Below, piece by piece: positions 44,628-58,500 of a DNA stretch of 64,000 nt. The position numbers and the translations under genes are program-made. Under the pieces are notes generated by a model. The model was not told the DNA's origin, ran no database searches, and saw only the letters and a program-made list of their open reading frames with translations. Source of the stretch: Gossypium raimondii (taxonomy: Eukaryota; Streptophyta; Magnoliopsida; Malvales; Malvaceae); contig NC_068577.1 of assembly GCF_025698545.1 (NCBI RefSeq), forward strand, positions 4,913,501 through 4,977,500, given 5' to 3'. The stretch's first letter is position 1. Every line of letters begins with the position of its first letter.

Positions 44628-47600
44628 ATGGCGATTTCTCTGCAACTGTGTCGTTTCTCCATCCGCATCGGTTCCGATAACTTTGGCGGGAGATCGGAAG
44701 CTCTCCCTTTCCGGAAACCTATCTCCGTCAGATGCTCCACCGATTCCACTTCTGTTGTGGTGGATCCCGATAACTTCGACGCCAAGTCTTTCCGACATAA
44801 CTTGACGAGGAGCAAGAATTATAATCGGAAAGGATTCGGACGCAAAGAGGAAACTCTCGAGCTCATGAATCGAGAGTATACTAGTAAGAAAAATTCCGCT
44901 TCTTCTTCTTCCTCTTCTTTTAAAAAAAATATATAATTCATGTTTTAGTACGATGTACAGTAGGATTTAATTTGAATTTTGTCAAAAAAATTATTGTTTG
45001 GAAATTTCTTTCAGGTGATATCTTAAAGAAATTGAAGGAAAATGGAAACGAGTATACATGGGGAAATGTTACTGTAAAATTGGCAGAAGCGTACGGATTT
45101 TGCTGGGGAGTTGAGAGAGCTGTTCAAATTGCTTATGAAGCGAGAAAGCAGTTTCCAGATGAGAAAATTTGGATTACCAATGAAATTATCCACAATCCTA
45201 CTGTTAATAAGGTACTCTATGCTTACTCTTTTCCATACTTTTTTCTTAATATACTCGTTTCCATACTTAGTACAGGCAGCAGACCACCGGATATATGTAA
45301 TCTTTATAAAATTTGAATTTGACTCCGAATCTGCTTTAAATCCGAATTTACTTATTATTTGCATTAAATATGGATATTACTATCCGAATTTAAATTATCT
45401 GTTAATATCTACATCCGCTCCAAATTTGCCCTCAATAGTAATTAGAACATGCAAATCCAAATATTATCTAAACGTGTAATACCTTAATCTACGACAAACA
45501 AATCGGGTTTCAGTAAATATTTGAATCCGCATTATTGCCGTTGTTGAGGAATGCTTTTTGTTTCAAGTAAGCTCTTATATATTTTTTAATTAAATATACC
45601 TTTATTCTTTAAATTTTATTGAGTTTAAGTAAAACTAGAAATACTTTTATCTGTTAAATTAATTGATCTTTGAAACTAAATTACTAATGTGGATGATATA
45701 GTAAAATTTTATGATTTGGACAAACATATGAGAGAACTTTTATCTGTTTTTGCTTTAATTTGACAGAATCTCTAATAGGTGATGAAAACTATTTTAAATT
45801 TATTAAATTAATAAGAATACTAAAATTGAATATTTACATGTTCATATATCAAGTATTATTTGTAGCATGGCTAGATGGATTTCTCAGAAGTATTTTTATC
45901 ATAAATAAAAATCAAACAACAAGGACTTATGTAATTAAAAAAGAAAAAAAAAACATAATATCTTGCATGAATAAGTGCATTAGTTAATGTTATTTTTAAT
46001 ATATTAACATTCTTTTTACTATTTTATACTTTCTATAATGATTATAATAAATTCATCGGCCGAGCACCATCGGCACTAGCTGGCCTTGGTGCTTGAGCAC
46101 CATGTGGATTTGGTTTTACTCTATTATTATTTTTTACATTTTATCTAATGCATGTTTAATTACTGTTTACAAATTTACTTTCACATATAATGGATGAGTC
46201 TTACAGATTTGAATTGTGATGATTATTTTATTAGATATTAATGGATGAAAAAGGAATAGAGTGTATGAAACCCTGTCAGGCACCACTGGGACTGGACCTT
46301 GTTAGTTTCTTTACGTAGTTCTTTTCTTTTTCAAATTCAGCGGTTAGAGGAGATGGAAGTTAAAACCATCCCTGTTGAGGGAGGGAAGAAACAGTTTGAT
46401 GTTGTGAATAAGGATGACGTAGTAGTTTTGCCTGCTTTTGGTGCTGCAGTTGATGAGATGTTGGTTTTGAATGACAAAAATGTCCAAATTGTTGACACTA
46501 CTTGTCCTTGGGTAACCAAGGTATCATCTTCCACAACTTGTTTTTTTTCCAATTCGTTAGATCTTTGCAGCTTTTTGACATTCAGAACAACGGGTTTTCG
46601 ATACTGAAACCTTTTTCATATGTAGGTATGGAACTCTGTAGAGAAGCATCAGAAAGGTGATTACACTTCCATCATTCACGGTAAATACTCTCACGAGGAG
46701 ACGATCGCGACCGCATCTTTTGCTGCTACATACATTATTGTGAAGGATATGACTGAGGTGTGTCCTAGAGTGGCTAGTATCCTTTTTTCCTTTTGATATC
46801 TTGTAAACAATAAGTTGTTGATTTGTATGATGTATGATTTGTGATAGGCAATGTATGTTTGTGATTACATTCTTGGAGGTGAACTTAATGGAGCTAGCTC
46901 CACCAAGGAGGCGTTTATGGAGGTATAGTCTTCATCTCGTTTCTTCTTTTCTTCATATGTCAAATATATGCTCGCATGATTGTTGGTTCTTTTGCAGAAA
47001 TTTAAACATGCTACCTCAGAGGGCTTTGATCCAGATCATGACCTGGTAAAACTTGGCGTTGCAAATCAAACTACGATGCTGAAGGGAGAGACCGAGGAAA
47101 TTGGTTAGTGGCACTTTATGCACTTGCTATACATCATTATTCTTCTTTGCCAAGTAATTACTGTTTGATACACACGTTACATTTCGGTTTAACAGGGAAA
47201 TTAGTTGAGAGGACAATGATGCAGAAATATGGAGTCAAAAACATCAATGATCACTTCTTAAGCTTTAACACAATTTGTGATGCAACGCAAGTAAGTTGAA
47301 TATTTGCGACCGATGCAATGATGTGCAGTCCTTGTTGTTTTCATCCCCTTAACTGATTGGATATTGAAATGATTGTTGTGTTGGTCATTGAATTTAAGCC
47401 ATTTTATCATCATTTTTCAGGAGCGCCAAGATGCTATGTATAAGTTAGTGGAGGAAGATTTGGATCTTATGTTAGTAGTCGGCGGGTGGAACTCGAGCAA
47501 CACTTCACACCTTCAAGAAATTCCTGAGGATAGCGGGATCCCCTCATATTGGATCGACAGTGAACGGAGAATTGGTCCGGGAAACAGGATAGCTCACAAA

Positions 47601-48390
47601 TTGAAAGTAAGCATGAACTTCCTAGAGAAAAAAAGGGGGTATTCTAGTTGCAGTTCTTAATATTCTAATTTATGCAAAATTGTGTTGTACCAGCATGGGG
47701 AGCTTGTTGAAACAGAAAACTGGCTACCAGAGGGCCACATTACAATTGGTGTCACTTCTGGTGCCTCCACACCAGATAAGGTAATTCTAGTGTTATATGT
47801 GTATATACACACACGTACACACAAGGGCTAATAGGGCCTAAATTGAATAATAAATTTTGGGGTCAAAAGGTAATTTTATGATTATGTTAATTTATAATTT
47901 TCGAAAAAAAGACTTAAAAGTAATTTTGACATTTAAGGGAGCCGAGGCCAATGTCTACCTTCTAGATTCACTAAACACAACTATATACACATCCACGATT
48001 TGTGTGGAAAAAGAAATATCAAAAATTTATGTAACAAGTAATTGAAATTTTAGTTGAAACGGTAAAGTTGAAGATCAAAATATCATAATATTTTAAGTTC
48101 AAGTTTTACTATATGTATATTTGTGTTTATGTCATTTTATATAAAAATATAAAAAGACAACACACTCTGTAATAATATAATTTATTTTGTATATAAAAAA
48201 AGATTTTTTAGTTATTTTTTAATTGAGTTAGTGTTTAGCTGATTTGTAATATGAAAGTATAATATATATATATATTTATATAAACACAAATAATACTATT
48301 GTTTTGTGAAATTGGATTAATCAGGCTGTGGAAGATGCCCTTGTCAAGGTGTTTGACATAAAACGGGAGGAGGCCTTGCAAGTAGCATAA
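44628..48390 (+). CDS. HDR: 4-hydroxy-3-methylbut-2-enyl diphosphate reductase (HDR/IspH), plastid
   Basis: Last enzyme of the plastid MEP pathway: a [4Fe-4S] protein that reduces HMBPP to IPP and DMAPP, the precursors of carotenoids, chlorophyll tails, gibberellins and other isoprenoids. Ten exons give 459 residues: 44628-44883, 45015-45211, 46341-46520, 46626-46757, 46848-46922, 46998-47103, 47196-47290, 47421-47606, 47694-47780 and 48325-48390. All introns are GT-AG, and the frame is continuous. Residues 1 to about 40 are a Ser/Arg-rich transit peptide. The three cluster cysteines are C115 ([11 protein letters not shown]), C206 (DTTCPWVTK) and C343 (NTICDATQ). Other family marks: [39 protein letters not shown] and [11 protein letters not shown]. 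Length matches plant HDR (about 465). The unusually long intron 2 (1.13 kb) is AT-rich with repeat-like pieces; the last intron (0.54 kb) holds a ggggtcaaaaggtaatt-type repeat scrap. It looks fully functional. Confidence 0.97.
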
Positions 48391-51300
48391 AAGTATGTAT
48401 GTATATATGTATGTAGGTTTACACAGGTGGGTCAGCCATTGGTGCTCGTTTGGTACTGATAGTATAATGTTGTCAATGTATAGTTGAAGTGAAGGACTCT
48501 TTAATCTTTAGGATCTGCGCGTACTTGAAATCAGATCATGTTGAATAATTATGTATCATGAAATGGTTTTCTTTTTGGCTTTTCTTTCTTTGTCATGAGA
48601 TTCATCAGTAAATGTGACACTCGACCTGGTTACCGTATTCGAATATAAGACATTGTATTATGATGCTAAAACAACTCTGACTAATTTAATGTAAAATCAC
48701 AAAGTTCAACGTGTAAATATTATGTAATTCAAAGTAATCGTCATTCACAATCATTCAAGTATATTATAGATGTCAACTAATTTTATTTAACAAGTCTATG
48801 ATTTGATCAAGGTCAAAAATGGAGTTAGAACTCAAATTTCATATTTTAGTAGTGTCTCGAGACAAGACATTCATGTCTCAAGACCTATTGATTTTTATTG
48901 TTGTTCCGATGTTGGAATGTCTCAAAACTAATGTACCTTGACTAAATCTGGAATTGAGCTGGATAGGATCTCTTTCAAAAGGTAAAACTTTTCTAATACT
49001 GTTTTCACTATTTTCAAAACTCAAATTCGAAACCTCTTTTTGGTCGAAATCAAGGTGTTCATTGTTTATAGTAGTGACTAATCATCCCCTTGCTGTGACT
49101 GTTCTAAAAGAGGTAAACGGCTAACCATGAAACGTGCTCTATTCTTATGGGCGAGGATCGAATCTCTAACCTCGTGGTTAAGGAATAAGATAAACAACCA
49201 CCAACCTCATGATTAAGGGATAAGATAAATAGCCATCACACCATTCAAATTCGAAACCTTACCGTAATTCAATTTCGAAACCTTGCTCAATAAACATTAA
49301 GCGCTTTATCATTTGATACAACAAATGTTGAAGAAATGTTTGATATTTATGGATGTTTTTATAAGTTTTTAGTACTCCTTTTTAACTGTCATCAAATTTC
49401 AACCAACCGTAAAAAGGATTACAATTGATAATATTCGAATGTTATATTTGATAAATTTTATTTTTTTTAAAAATAAATTAGTTAAACTAAGTTTGGGATT
49501 CATCAGCCATCCTCTATAGAGAATTAGGGATCGAAAATGGTTCGGTTTTTGAATTTAGCCAAAAAAATCAACAACCCAGCGTTGCTTGATTTTTCGAGTT
49601 AAGCGGTCAATTTAGTTAAAAATTAAGAAAAGTTGAAATAAAAATGAAGAATGAAGATTTTTAAATATAAATATTAAAAATAAAAATCTAGAAAAATGTT
49701 TTTACTCTTTTATTTATTTCTTTTTAATACATATTGTTTACGGAATTACTCTTCTATTATCAAATAATTACACCTCTATTCGTATACATATATTTAAAAA
49801 TAAATTGGTGTAATTACTATTTTGGTCCTTATCAATGTTGAAAATAAACAATTTAGTCTCTCTCAAAAAATTAAAATAAATTTTAAAATTCAAAATATTT
49901 ATAAAATTTCAAAATTTATATTTTAAAAAGATAATTTTTAAAAAATTCTAAAGAATATGTAAAGAAATTTAAAAATTTAAAATTTTCTAAAATAATAATT
50001 TTGGGATCTAAATAAGTTAACTAATTATTCAAGTTTATCATACTAAAGTATCTTATTTTTATTATTATTTTTCTTTAAATTTTTTCAAATATACATGCTT
50101 TCAATTTTACGTGATGTAACATGAAAATAGTTATATTGTAACAAGATTTTAATTTGACATGTTTAATTTTTTAATTTAACTTGAACAATTTCACTCAATT
50201 TGATTCGTCTCTAATTTTATTTTACGCTACTCGATTTGAAAAAATTTAAATCTAATTAAGATAATAAAATAAGACTTGTCAACCCTATTAATTTGAAAAA
50301 TTTTCACGTATAACTCCGATCAGAGATAAGTCAGGTATCAAGTTAGATGCATATATTTATCATCATTTATTATGTATTTAATATTTTATTTAAAATTATT
50401 ATTTTTTAAATTGAAATTTTGGTTCTATTTTTAAAAATAAGCCATAAATAGTGGCAGGATCTGTAATTTAGTCTCAATTCTGTGTCCATTTCATTAAACC
50501 CTCCACCTCTTAAGCTCAACTCTTCATAAATACACCAAAATCCCAAATTCTCCGATTTTTCCGGCAGATTCTTTTTTTTTCTTTTTATTTACCGTTAAAA
50601 ACCTGAACCCTAACTATTTAAAGGTAAACACTCACTTTCCCCATTTTTTTATAAAAATTTTCAGATAATTTTAATCTTTTTTGAAGTGTATATATATGTA
50701 TAAGTGTGTGTGTGTATATGGTTGATGCTGATAAAATGCCGCCATGGAATTTGCTTTATTTTCCTTTTAAGATTCCCGTTCTTAAAATTTTCCGAGCAAC
50801 CAAACAGGATCTTTGAGGATATTTGCTTTTTTTGCGTGGATTTTGAGCAACATCTTATCCAGCATTCAGATCCGTTTCTTTATTTGCAAGATTTGTAACT
50901 AATTATTCTACTTATTATTTATTCAGTGATTAGGTAGACGACGAGCTTTTGTCTTTTTTGTATCTGTTTATTTATTTATTTATTTGAACATGCTTTGGAG
51001 AGTTTATTTAACTGAATCTTAGTTAGCATTATCTGAATGTAGAAATTTTTTTATTTTATAAAAAAGGAAAACATTGTTAAATGCTTCGATGGTATCTTCT
51101 TGACTTTAGGAGTGAAGTAATAATGGCTTGCTATTTTTGTTAAGAAATTAGAGGTTTATGCTTAGGAAGCAAGCATGCTTTTCGAGGAAGAGCATTTGAT
51201 GCTAAGTTGCCCTTTTGTCTTCGTCCTTTTAAATGCTGGTTGAACTTAAGTATTTGATTAATCTTTGCTCTCCGTATGTTGTGCTCGCTTTTCAGGGCTT

Positions 51301-51474
51301 GAATTATTGCACTAAACTTAACTTTGTTTTCTGCAGTGTCTTGATTTTCAGTGTTTTCTGCATGTTCGCTTGGGGCTAGACGTCCTGTCGGTTAGTTTCT
51401 AAGTAGATAAGTTCATATTATAGAGTCTGTGCAGTTTGTTTTGTTTGAAAGGTACGGATTAGGAGTTGTAAGGT
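48391..51474. other. Intergenic region between HDR and the acyltransferase
   Basis: The first 200 bases are the HDR 3' UTR. The stretch 48610-49300 has scraps of LTR type (gtgacactcgacctggttac) and an imperfect direct repeat of atgattaaggataagataaa-like blocks near 49180-49220. 49500-50330 is AT-rich with no gene. From about 50460 the acyltransferase leader begins: GT at 50624 (aaag/gtaaac) and an acceptor near 51336 (ttctgcag) suggest a leader intron of about 0.7 kb. Confidence 0.45.
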
Positions 51475-53419
51475 ATGGAAGTTCCTAGTGCGAAACATGA
51501 AACAATGCATCGTAGGTTGACCCCGCTTAGGGTGTTAAGGGGTCTGATATGTTTGCTAGTGTTGCTTTTAACAGCTTTTATGATGATAGTGTATTGTGGC
51601 TTTTTTAGTACTGTTGTATTGAGGCTTTTCAGCGTACATTACAGCCGAAAAGTAACAGCTTTCTTCTTTAGTTCTTGGTTAGCATTATGGCCTTTTCTAT
51701 TTGAGAAAATAAACAAAACCAAGGTCATTTTTTCTGGAGATGATGTTCCTGCAAGGGAACGTGTTTTACTTATTTGCAACCACAGAACCGAGGTTGACTG
51801 GATGTACCTGTGGGACCTTGCATTGCGGAAAGATTCCCTGGGATACATAAAGTACATCCTTAAGAGCAGCTTGATGAAATTACCTGTATTTGGTTGGTCA
51901 TTCCAAATTTTGGAGTTCATCCCTGTGGAAAGGAAGTGGGAGGTTGATGAGGCAAAAATGCGCCAGATGCTTTCAAAATTCAAAGATCCTCGAGATCCCC
52001 TTTGGCTTGTTCTCTTTCCAGAAGGAACAGATTTCACGTATGTTCCTTTTCTTTTAGCTGTCATATCCCCACTATTGTCTTTTTATTTTATTTTATTTTG
52101 GAATCGTCGCATTTTATGCAAACATCACGACGCTGGAAATTTATCGCTAGTTTGCCTTGAGTTCTTTGCTGATGCACTTGCAGTGTACTAAGCCTTTAAT
52201 TATTCTTTTCCTTGCAGTGAGCAGAAGTGCTTAAGAAGTCAAAAATATGCAGCTGAAAATGGCTTGCCTATCCTGAAGAATTTGCTGCTTCCAAAATCAA
52301 AGGGTTTTAATGCCTGCTTGGAAGATTTGAGGAGCACTTTGGATGCAGGTTGTTTTTCTTCTATATGCTCTTCTGTTGTTTTAAGCAATTGGTTGTCTGT
52401 GGAGGCTCTTCTAGCGCATTGATAGGTAGTTGTAGAGCAATAGGTTTTCTCATCATGAGATGGAGTCAAGAGCAGAAGAGACCGGTTTCTCATGTAACTA
52501 CAACTTTACAAAGATGATCAGTTTCTTTTTCCCCCTTTGCTTCCTAGCGCACTACCTAAACTAAGGTCACTAGCTGCTATAAATCAGCCAAATGTGGCAC
52601 AGGTTAGAGAAGAGTGATAACCTTTCACAATGTAGAAAGATTTGAACTTTCCCTATTTACGATAACCCTTGCTTTCTTGTCTGGTCTAGAGCTGATGAAG
52701 AATTTTAATTCAGACCTATCTTGTTTCCTTTTTTCAGATTCAAGAAATGGAAGGATAGGTAGAGAGTTCTTAACTTTGCGTAATGAAAAATAATTTTTTT
52801 CTCAAGGTTTCAAATAGGCTCCAGTAAGGCTGAAATTTAGGCTTAGGATAAACTCGATTATTCTACTTCCTAATCTGTTTGATTGCTAGGAGAATGCTTA
52901 CTTTTAGTTTTCATCTGATAAACCCAGTTTAGCCACTTCGACAAATTTCCATGACCTATTGGTTTGCTTTCAGTTTACGATGTGACCATTGGATATAAGC
53001 ATCGCTGTCCATCATTCTTGGATAACGTCTTTGGGGTTGACCCTTCTGAAGTTCATATTCACATCAGGCGTGTTACCCTGGATGACATCCCGTTGTCCGA
53101 AAGTGAAGTAACAGCTTGGTTAATGGATACATTCCAACGTAAGGATCAATTGCTTTCTAATTTCAATTCTGAAGGTTATTTCCCTCTGCATGGAGCAGAA
53201 TTGAACCTCTCTACAGTTAAGTGCCTCATAAACGTCATGCTGGTGCTTGTCTTGACTGGTGCATTCTTATTTTTAACCTTTTTCTCTTCCATTTGGTTTA
53301 AGATTTTTGTATCGTTATCTTGTTCCTATATGGTTTCGGCTACTTATTTAAACATCCGTCCAGAACCGATCTTCAACTTCGCCTGTATGTGCTATTTTCA
53401 GATATCAACTTTGTTGTAA
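51475..53419 (+). CDS. LPAT: 1-acyl-sn-glycerol-3-phosphate acyltransferase (LPAT4/5 type)
   Basis: Transfers an acyl group from acyl-CoA to lysophosphatidic acid, giving phosphatidic acid, in the ER membrane. Three exons give 379 residues: 51475-52037, 52218-52348 and 52974-53419; all GT-AG, frame continuous. Motif I NHRTEVD is at residues 102-108 (catalytic His103 and Asp108) and motif III FPEGT at 181-185. Between them [12 protein letters not shown] and [19 protein letters not shown] are typical of the plant LPAT4/5 branch. Hydrophobic spans at about 20-45 and 60-75 near the N-terminus and at about 300-345 near the C-terminus anchor the protein. The length agrees with Arabidopsis LPAT4/5 (about 375-380). 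The frame reads on through the exon 1 donor for about 50 codons without the conserved EQK block, so the spliced form is the functional one. Confidence 0.93.
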
Positions 53420-54833
53420 GGTTTATGTACTATTAAGTAGAATTTTAGGTTCCAATTCTCAGAAACTGTATGAAATCTCTAAATAAGGTTTGCCATTTCG
53501 CACATTTTATAGAAGCATCAATCAACGCCCATTTGTTTCTATTTATCTTCAGAGAATTTTCTCTGGTTTAATGATATCCAAAGTTCGAATCTCGTTTTGT
53601 GTAAATCTTGTGTGGATTTTTTTTTTTAAATTTTAGTGTTATTTAAGTTTTATGATGTGTGATTTTATTCAAATTTATTATCCGGTTATCAATTTAATCG
53701 TGCTTTGATAGTGATTGATTTTATTTATAATTATTTGAATGTGTTATTTGTACTGATTCTATTTTTAACTTGAAAACTCGGATTTCTACCAATAATTGAT
53801 AAAAAAAATGGTGGTCCAAATCTTGTGGCAACTGGAAATGTCATTTATCCCTCATTTGATGATACGATAGCGCTAGTGGATCATATGTTTGACGTGTCCG
53901 ACTGTCACATTGTTGTATTCACTATGTTGTACATGACGCAACAGAGGTGAAAAGGCAACTCAAAAAGGTTGAATCATCATAAAGTGTGCTGTGGTGGTTG
54001 TTCATTTATTTCTTTTAATCATGTTGTTAGGGGTTATTACCGAATGTGAATACTTTGATTTTCATCAAAAAGAAAACTGCCAATTTCGATTCAAGATGGT
54101 AATTGGATTGGGGTAAATTCGAACATGACAAGGATTCTTCAACATCTAAAATTAATCAATAGGACGATTTGAGGTTTAATTTTTAATCTTTAATGTTGAG
54201 TTTGATTTTCATATCATTTAGCATTGATTCAATTCTCAATTTTAAGACTCTATTTGGTAGAGTAAAAAGAAAATCGAAATGATAGAAGATTTAAGGGTAG
54301 AAAATTAGAAGGATGGAATCATAAATTTTTTTTCTATCCATTATTTGGTAGAGTTGAAAATTGGAAGGAAAGAAAATAAAACATTTGAAAAAGGTATAAT
54401 TTTGAACTAATATATACATTTTCTCTCGTCTCATATTTTCTCAATTTGATGGGATATAAACATCTTTTTTATTTTTTTCTTCTCATTGTCTTTTTCATTT
54501 TTTCACTCGCTCCTTCTCCTCTACTTTCCCACCCAACTAGCACAGCGTTAGTGCTCCTTCAAATTGACGACTATAATAATAATATCATGAGAAAATGAAA
54601 TCAAATAGTGAATAAAAAATTGAGCAAATTTAGAAAATAGTAAAAATAGTATTCAATAATTACATAGAATCAAAGAAACATTTCCCAAATGGAAAATATC
54701 AATAATCTGTGAGACCTGAAAAAACATACATAACCAGGATGTGGCAAATCAATCAAATTTTTGTCAATATTGTCAGCACCAAAGATGAAAAGAGGTCAAC
54801 TTTCCCAGGGTTTGAAATGATCTCAATAGAACA
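53420..54833. other. Intergenic region between LPAT and the UPF0496 gene
   Basis: The LPAT 3' UTR is followed by AT-rich DNA. The stretch 54240-54370 contains two near-copies of a unit with atttggtagagt and gaaaattggaag, a known type of plant repeat scrap. No gene is seen. Confidence 0.4.
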
Positions 54834-56006
54834 TCAATTGTTAGGATGTTTTATGATCCTTTGAAGAACAACAGTCCTCGCCCTCCTTATGTCGCGGCTA
54901 CAATTATCGGCTTGTTGCCCTAAATCCTCCACATTCTTCATGAACACCCCTAGCTTCTTCTTGATCTCATCGATCCCGATCCTCACGGCTTCTTCTTGTT
55001 CTATCGCGAAACCCGCGTTCTGCAACAGGGCTTCGATCTCGATCTCCAACCGCTCCACAAGTACCCGAATGTTATCCAAGTCTTTAATGGCCACATAAGT
55101 GCCTGCTTGCATTGAGGTGATCACTTCCTTTTGCCCTTTCAACACGTTTTCGTAGTTCCTCCACAGGGAATCGATCCATTTCCCCATCGAACCCAATGGG
55201 ATGGACGTTGCAGCGGCGAGTGCAGCAGCCACCGGAGGAGCAGCCATGGCGGCTGCCACAACCGAACAAATCAACACTGTGGCGAACGTGGCAACGAATA
55301 TCATGCTCGATACCTTACGCCACGTGTGGATACACTTGAGCTTCTTGTCAAGCTTGTTCTTCCTCTGATGCAGCTTCTCAAGCATTGCTATTTGTTGCCT
55401 ATAAACAGATTGAAATATTTGAAAGAATTCATCAGTGAAAGGGTTCCCAGCTGCCTTGAAATTCCTCAGTTCTTCCAATGTCTTCACATATTTGCTGCCG
55501 TTAACCTCGCTTTCGTCCTCGAATTGTTGCAGCGCCATTAGGATCAACAACTGGCTATCCCGAGCTCGTTTTAGGCACTTCTCCAACGCGGAGCAAAAAT
55601 CGAGTGTTTGCAGGCTGTTCTCAAAGTACTCTTCAACTAGCTCAAACAATTCTTGGCTCTTCCATATATCTTTCTTGCAGTCCAAGATAACTTTAACCAC
55701 CTCTTGGTTCATCTCTAAGAGACAACCTGTTACCTCTTTGAGCGAATCGAACGAAAGGGCTCGAACCTCGACACCCATGGCTAGCGTGTTGATGACTCGA
55801 TTGGTTCGAGCTTGGACATTGGTGTCGAATGTTTGCAGCTCTTTGTCTAGCTTACAAGCTGCTTCATAGGAGCTTAATTCAGTTGTGTACTGCAAATTGC
55901 TGCTAAGACTGATAGATGATGTCGATGCCGATGAGGATGATGATGATGATGATGACGACGATGACGACGATGGTTCTGATGTTTTCTTGCTACCATGATT
56001 TCCCAT
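54834..56006 (-). CDS. UPF0496 (DUF677) protein, At4g34320-like
   Basis: A single coding exon gives 390 residues. The start chosen is the ATG at 56006, which gives MGNHGSKK, a candidate N-myristoylation sequence expected for this family; the frame remains open for 21 codons upstream, but that stretch (MLNLGFHNF...) is probably leader. Parts: residues 1-40 Ser-rich, with a pure run of 14 Ser at 13-26; about 45-230 helical with the family blocks [31 protein letters not shown] and [16 protein letters not shown]; a double hydrophobic segment at about 234-270 ([20 protein letters not shown] and on to [15 protein letters not shown]), then [12 protein letters not shown]; and a coiled C-terminus. Members are plant membrane-associated proteins related to BYPASS1; their molecular role is unknown. 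The frame is intact. Confidence 0.9.
   Translation of the reverse strand: MGNHGSKKTSEPSSSSSSSSSSSSSSASTSSISLSSNLQYTTELSSYEAACKLDKELQTFDTNVQARTNRVINTLAMGVEVRALSFDSLKEVTGCLLEMNQEVVKVILDCKKDIWKSQELFELVEEYFENSLQTLDFCSALEKCLKRARDSQLLILMALQQFEDESEVNGSKYVKTLEELRNFKAAGNPFTDEFFQIFQSVYRQQIAMLEKLHQRKNKLDKKLKCIHTWRKVSSMIFVATFATVLICSVVAAAMAAPPVAAALAAATSIPLGSMGKWIDSLWRNYENVLKGQKEVITSMQAGTYVAIKDLDNIRVLVERLEIEIEALLQNAGFAIEQEEAVRIGIDEIKKKLGVFMKNVEDLGQQADNCSRDIRRARTVVLQRIIKHPNN
55929..55970. repeat. GAT/GAC trinucleotide repeat coding for the poly-Ser run
   Basis: On the plus strand the gene reads as repeated gat and gac codons; on the coding strand these are TCA and TCG Ser codons. It is likely length-polymorphic. 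Confidence 0.7.
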
Positions 56007-58500
56007 AGCTCTGTTTAGATCAGATCTAAGCAAAGAAAACAAAAAGTTATGAAAACCCAAATTCAACACCTTTCACAAAACCCAGAGCTTTAAATCTGTT
56101 CAAACACACTTTATATCAAACAGGTTATGAACATATGCACTGAAATAACCAAAATCATTGAGATTTTGAACACTTTCAATGCTTAAAAAAAAACCCAGAT
56201 AGAAAAAAGAAGATGAAGATTGATGGAATCTTATCCAAAGAATGGCATTAACAGGGAAAGAAAAAAAATGAGGGAGAAAAGGTTTTATCTTCAAAACAAA
56301 GAAAGGCAAAGGCATACAACAAGACGCAATTATTAAGGTGAAGTTGAAAGCTTTAAAAACAAACTTAGAACAGTAGAAGAATCAAGGAAGAAAAAAGGGA
56401 AATTGGGAAGTGGGAATGTTGTTTTGGTTTAGAATTTAAAGGGATTAGAGCATAGCTTGCACGCATGAGGAAATGAGAATTGGGGGTGGCATGGAAAACG
56501 CGGGAAGCAATGTGTGTTCTTCTATTTTCTCTTTCTATCTCTAAAAACTCCATTTTTATTTTTACAGTTTTAATGCGCAAAGCAACTGCTAACTTCAGAA
56601 AGGATAAAATGAATTATCCCATTTAAATAGTTTAATATCATCTCACTAATTTCATGTTGAAATTTTAATCTCACATTAAATTATTGAAAATAGATAATAT
56701 TATATTTTATATAATCTTTTCTCCGGAGTTTATATTATTGTTATTATAAATGGATATCGTTAAATTTTTAACTTAATTATCAGTTCAACAATTTATATGT
56801 ACAAAACCAACAAAAATTATGAGTTTGTTAATTTATATTCAATGGAGTAGAAATTGGCAATATATTTGTTTTCCTATAATTGGATTAATATGATGAGTAA
56901 ATTTTGATAAATTAAAATAATAATAAAAGACTTGGCTTTTCAATTTTGTAAAATTAAACCAACAAAATAAACAAAAACTTTGATCTTCTAAGAGAAAAAG
57001 GAGGGAATGTTGGGGGATATTATGCTTAAGCTCCAAGATTATTGAAGGTGACGTTTAATATGAACAATTTTTTTTTTTGTTAAAAGTATTAAAAAAGTCC
57101 CTCGAAAATAATTTGAAAACCAATTAGCCCCTGATTAAAAAGTGTAATCAATTGGACACTTGATTTAAAAATAATAATCAATTGGGTCTTTTGAATTGTC
57201 ATTTTTATTAAGGCTCTTGACGGATGGTTAAGTACTGACGTGGCAAGTGATGTAACGGCTGACATGAAAATTTTGATGACATGGCAACTAATGTGGAAAA
57301 ACGCTAACGTGGAGGGTTTAATTGATTTTTAGGGATCATATAAAAATTCTCAAGAAATTGTAAAAAATATTAAAATATTTTAGAAATAACTAAATGAAAA
57401 ACGAAAATATTAAAATTATTATAAAAATTTTAGCTAAAAGTTATTAAAATATTATTGAAAATTGAAAATTATAGAAAATCTATCAAAATTATCAAATAAC
57501 ATAAAATTTTTAAAAATATATAAAACTATTAAATATTATAAAATATTATTAATATGTTATGAGAAAATGAAAATATTAATAAAATATTATAAAGAAATTA
57601 GAAATGATAGAAAATTATATCAAAAATTAAAATGATAAAAGAATATATAAAAATTAATAAAAAAAGGTTATAAAAACTTATTGAAAGTATAAAAAGTTGT
57701 AGACTTAGATGAGGTGTTGAGTAAAGGACCCGAGAAATAATGGATTTAGTATTTGGTGGTTTAAGGTGAGTGATGAGTAATGGTTTTGGGTGAGGAGAGA
57801 TGATCAATACACGTTAATAAGAATGATTTATAGTATGATGTAGGGTAACATGTGTCGGAAAACAAAAAATAAGCAGGAATTTTTATTAAGAAGTTTTAAA
57901 CATTATTAAAAATTACTAAAATATTATAAATTTTTAGAAAATTATAAAAAAAATATATAAATTATTAAATGTTATAAAAACTTAAAGAATACTGCTTTTT
58001 TTAATATAATTTTTAAAGATTTTATATAATCCTTAAAATCAATATATCAAAATTAATATTTGTAAAACCATTGAAATAAAAATACAATTTTACCCTTTAT
58101 ATGGATTTGAACTGGAACATTTAAAGTTAAACACCCTCATTTTCATCCTTTTTAAATTTACAAATTATTTTAATAAAATAAATATTTTATTATTTTCCAA
58201 TTTTATATAAATATTTATTTTATTTTTAAAATATTTTAAAATTTTGAACCAAATATATTTTTTCAGTAATTTTCATTTTCCAAAATAAGGAAAACAACAA
58301 TACGTTTGGCTTTCTAAAACCAAAAGGAGTTTTAGCTGCTTCTTTTTTCTATTGACATATCATGTTTGTTGGGGAAGGGTCATTATATATATCACTACTT
58401 GTTAAAAAGTTTGTGCTATATGAATTTTATGCCAAACAACTGCTTTTTTTAATAATTTTATTATAAGTTTTGATTATATTTATTCTTTTTATATATATGT
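56007..58500. other. Intergenic region upstream of the UPF0496 gene
   Basis: 56007-56560 is the leader/promoter zone of the UPF0496 gene; a GT-AG leader intron is possible but not provable. 57090-57340 is a MITE-like scrap with actgacgtggcaagt, gatgacatggcaac and cgctaacgtgga. 57350-58000 is very AT-rich with many attataaaaatt-type units, a low-complexity repeat. No gene. Confidence 0.4.

Noticed and set aside
55131-55869. Plus-strand open frames of 136 and 144 codons
   Set aside because: Antisense to the UPF0496 coding exon, Ser/Cys/His-rich, without family similarity.
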